Assembly: GCF_004348335.1 (NCBI RefSeq)
Contig: NZ_SMJW01000007.1
Location: 1-64,000, forward strand
Length of the DNA stretch: 64,000 nucleotides
Origin: Actinomadura bangladeshensis
Lineage (GTDB): Bacteria; Actinomycetota; Actinomycetes; Streptosporangiales; Streptosporangiaceae
Direction: 5' to 3'
The notes under the pieces are model-generated. The model was not told where the DNA came from. It made no database searches and was given only the letters and a program-made list of their open reading frames with translations. The position numbers and the translations under genes were made by a program. Of the stretch, positions 61,860 through 64,000 are shown piece after piece (position 1 is the stretch's first letter; every line of letters starts with the position of its first letter).

Positions 61860-64000
61860 ATGGACGTCTTCGGGGTGCACGACCGGCTGATCAGGGACTA
61901 TTCCGCCTTCACCTCGTCACTGGTCGAGGTCCGCGACGAGCGTATCGCCGAGCACCTGCGGGACGAGGAGAGGGACAAGGTCCGCTGGCCCGATCCGTGG
62001 CTGTCGCTCAACCCGAACTTCGAGCCCGCCGGCACGGTCGCCGAGCTGGTCGAGGACGAGACGCTCCACCCGTACTGCGCCCGCTTCTTCCGCGCCAAGA
62101 AGCACCCGGAGGACGAGGGGGAGCACACCCTCACCCTGCACCGGCACCAGTACGAGGCGATCAAGGCGGCGCGCAAGAAGGACAGCTACGTCCTCACCAC
62201 CGGCACCGGATCGGGCAAGAGCCTGTCCTACATCGTCCCCATCGTCGACTCGGTGCTGCGCGACCCGGAACCGGGGCGGATCAAGGCGATCGTCGTCTAC
62301 CCGATGAACGCCCTGGCGAACAGCCAGCTCCACGAGCTGGAGAAGTACCTGACGTGGGGGGTGGCCGCCGACGACCGCCCTGTCACGTTCGCCCGCTACA
62401 CCGGTCAGGACGGCACGGAGGAGCGCGACCGCATCATCAGGGCCAAGCCGGACATCCTGCTGACCAACTACGTGATGCTCGAATACCTGCTGACCAGGCC
62501 GGTGGAGCGACTCCAGCTGGTCGGGGCGGCGCAGGGCCTGCGCTTCCTGGTGCTGGACGAGCTGCACACCTACCGGGGCCGGCAGGGCGCGGACGTGGCG
62601 ATGCTCGTCCGCCGCCTCAGGGACGCCTGCCACGCCCCCGTGCTCCAGTGCGTCGGCACGTCCGCGACGATGGCGACCAGCGTGACGTTCGAGGAGGCCC
62701 AGGAGAAGGTCGCCGGGGTCGCGACCAGACTGTTCGGTACCCGGGTCGAGCCCGAGCGCGTGATCGGTGAGACCCTGCGCCGGGCCACCGGCCGGGAGAA
62801 CGCGACGAAGGCCGAACTCCGCGAAGCCGTCGGCACCGTCCTCGACGGCCCCCCGCGCGATTACGCCGCCCTGGCCCGCGACCCCCTCGCCGGCTGGATC
62901 GAGACCACCTTCGGCCTCGCCAAGGAGGGCGACCGGCTGGTCCGCCGCCGCCCTCGGACCCTCCCGAGCGCGGCCGAGGAGCTGGCGGACGCGACCGGTG
63001 AGCCGCGAGAGCGCTGCCAGGACGCCATCTCGGCGGCCCTCCAGCAGGGGTCGCACGCGCGCCACCCGAAGACCGGCTGGCCGCTGTTCGCGTTCCGCCT
63101 GCACCAGTTCCTCTCCAAGGGCGACACCGTCTACGTCAGCCTGGAGAACGAGAACGAACGGCACATCACAGGCCAGTACCAGGTCAGCGTCCCCGGCCAG
63201 CGGGAGAAGAGCCTGCTCCCGCTCGCGTTCTGCCGCGAGTGCGGCCAGGAGTACCTCGTCGTCGCCCGCACGAAGAAGGCGGACGGCGTGTACTACACGC
63301 CCCGCCAGGAGCAGGACGCCGCCGGCGGAGACGACGCCAACGGCTACCTCTACATCAGCACCGGCCATCCCTGGCCCGTCGAGAACCCCCTCGGCGAAGG
63401 CCGCCTCCCCGACTCCTGGTTCGACACCGACGAGGGCGGCACCCCCTACGTCCTGCCGCGCCTGCGCGACCACCTGCCCAAGGAGGTCTGGCTCGGCGTG
63501 GACGGCGGCGAGCGCGCCCCCGGCGACGGCCTGCGCGCCGCCTACTTCTCCACCCCGTTCCGCTTCTGCCTGCGCTGCCGCGTCTCGTACGCGCAGACGC
63601 GCGGCAGCGACTTCGCCAAGCTCGCCTCCTACGCCGCCGAGGGACGCAGTTCCGCCGTTTCGGTGATCAGCTCCAGCGTCGTCCGGAGCCTGCGCACCCA
63701 GCAGGGCCTGGACGACGAGGCGAAGAAGCTCCTCACGTTCGTCGACAACCGGCAGGACGCCAGCCTCCAGGCGGGCTTCTTCAACGACTTCGTGCAGGTC
63801 ACCCAGGTCCGCGGCGCCCTCTACCACGCGGCCCGTGAAGCGGGCGGGCACGGGCTCACTCACGAGACCATCGCCCAGGCCGTCGAGAGGGCGCTCGGCC
63901 TCGGCATGGCGGACTTCGCGCAGAACCCCGGCGTGAAGTTCAGCCAGAAGGAGAACGTCAGGCGGGCGCTCCGGCAGGTCCTCTCCTACCGCCTCTACGG
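61860..64000 (+). CDS. Large DEAD/DEAH-box helicase, partial (right edge)
   Basis: The first 713 residues of a longer helicase. Walker A is TTGTGSGKSLSYI (113-121 core), motif Ia is VVYPMNALANSQ, Walker B is VLDELHTYRGRQG and motif III is CVGTSATMA. Two Cys pairs, CRECGQEY and CLRCRVSY, suggest a zinc module as in DUF1998-type and DruE/DrmA-like helicases. The start of motif IV-type sequence (LLTFVDNRQDASLQAGFFND) is visible before the cut. The ATG at 61860 follows GGGAGGGG; an in-frame ATG at 61701 is the alternative. It lies divergent from the UvrD gene, and more of the locus probably continues to the right. Confidence 0.9.
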   Translation, partial: MDVFGVHDRLIRDYSAFTSSLVEVRDERIAEHLRDEERDKVRWPDPWLSLNPNFEPAGTVAELVEDETLHPYCARFFRAKKHPEDEGEHTLTLHRHQYEAIKAARKKDSYVLTTGTGSGKSLSYIVPIVDSVLRDPEPGRIKAIVVYPMNALANSQLHELEKYLTWGVAADDRPVTFARYTGQDGTEERDRIIRAKPDILLTNYVMLEYLLTRPVERLQLVGAAQGLRFLVLDELHTYRGRQGADVAMLVRRLRDACHAPVLQCVGTSATMATSVTFEEAQEKVAGVATRLFGTRVEPERVIGETLRRATGRENATKAELREAVGTVLDGPPRDYAALARDPLAGWIETTFGLAKEGDRLVRRRPRTLPSAAEELADATGEPRERCQDAISAALQQGSHARHPKTGWPLFAFRLHQFLSKGDTVYVSLENENERHITGQYQVSVPGQREKSLLPLAFCRECGQEYLVVARTKKADGVYYTPRQEQDAAGGDDANGYLYISTGHPWPVENPLGEGRLPDSWFDTDEGGTPYVLPRLRDHLPKEVWLGVDGGERAPGDGLRAAYFSTPFRFCLRCRVSYAQTRGSDFAKLASYAAEGRSSAVSVISSSVVRSLRTQQGLDDEAKKLLTFVDNRQDASLQAGFFNDFVQVTQVRGALYHAAREAGGHGLTHETIAQAVERALGLGMADFAQNPGVKFSQKENVRRALRQVLSYRLY

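Overview
The window is very GC-rich DNA (roughly 70 percent by eye) with actinomycete features: short or overlapping gene junctions, many GTG and some TTG starts, large LuxR-type and AfsR/SARP-type regulators, a type VII secretion gene group, a SapB-like class III lanthipeptide operon and several Ser/Thr kinases. A Streptosporangiales/Actinomadura-like or other filamentous actinomycete fits best. This is an inference from gene content, not from a marker gene. No rRNA, tRNA or CRISPR array was seen.

Layout. 1-5687 (minus) is a ram/amf-type operon in the order lanthionine synthetase, 35-residue precursor, two ABC exporter halves; the second half runs off the left edge. 5849-7761 (plus) is a two-gene oxidoreductase operon behind a KstR-like operator. 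7758-18334 holds household and regulatory genes: an F420-type nitroreductase fused to hemerythrin, a LuxR-family ATPase regulator, a glycosyltransferase, a PrxQ peroxiredoxin, a CocE-type hydrolase, an MscS channel, an anti-sigma-kinase fold fused to ankyrin repeats, and an acyltransferase. 18439-20290 is a small SPFH - ribbon-helix-helix - GPP34 operon. 20323-25603 holds an MFS exporter, a BTAD/NB-ARC/TPR regulator and a SnoaL/limonene-epoxide-hydrolase-like protein.

25712-39306 is accessory in character: a Ser/Thr kinase with a tandem-repeat linker, a decayed gene interrupted by a 130-bp palindromic MITE-like element, unknown genes, a pRiA4b ORF-3-like protein, an approximately 1820-residue DUF4011/superfamily-1 helicase/endonuclease/DUF3320 protein, and a solute-binding lipoprotein with a membrane partner. 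39634-45037 is more ordinary: an aldo/keto reductase with a divergent regulator, then an ABC transporter coupled to a two-component system. 45060-50653 is a compact type VII secretion-associated group (mycosin, WXG-type, PPE-like and DUF1023 proteins) without the core Ecc ATPase or channel genes in view.

51104-64000 looks like a defence-type island: an ASCH-GTPase fusion with a truncated paralogue beside it, a DUF4352 membrane protein, an RNase H-fold protein, and then an adenine methylase with a built-in specificity domain, a Ser/Thr kinase-TPR protein, a UvrD helicase with a RelE-like N-terminus, and a large DEAD/DEAH helicase cut by the right edge. That last four-gene set is the best candidate for an undescribed system in this window. 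Recurrent fine structure includes three convergent gene pairs that share one CTAG as overlapping stop codons, and two 64-bp copies of the same hairpin repeat about 5.7 kb apart.
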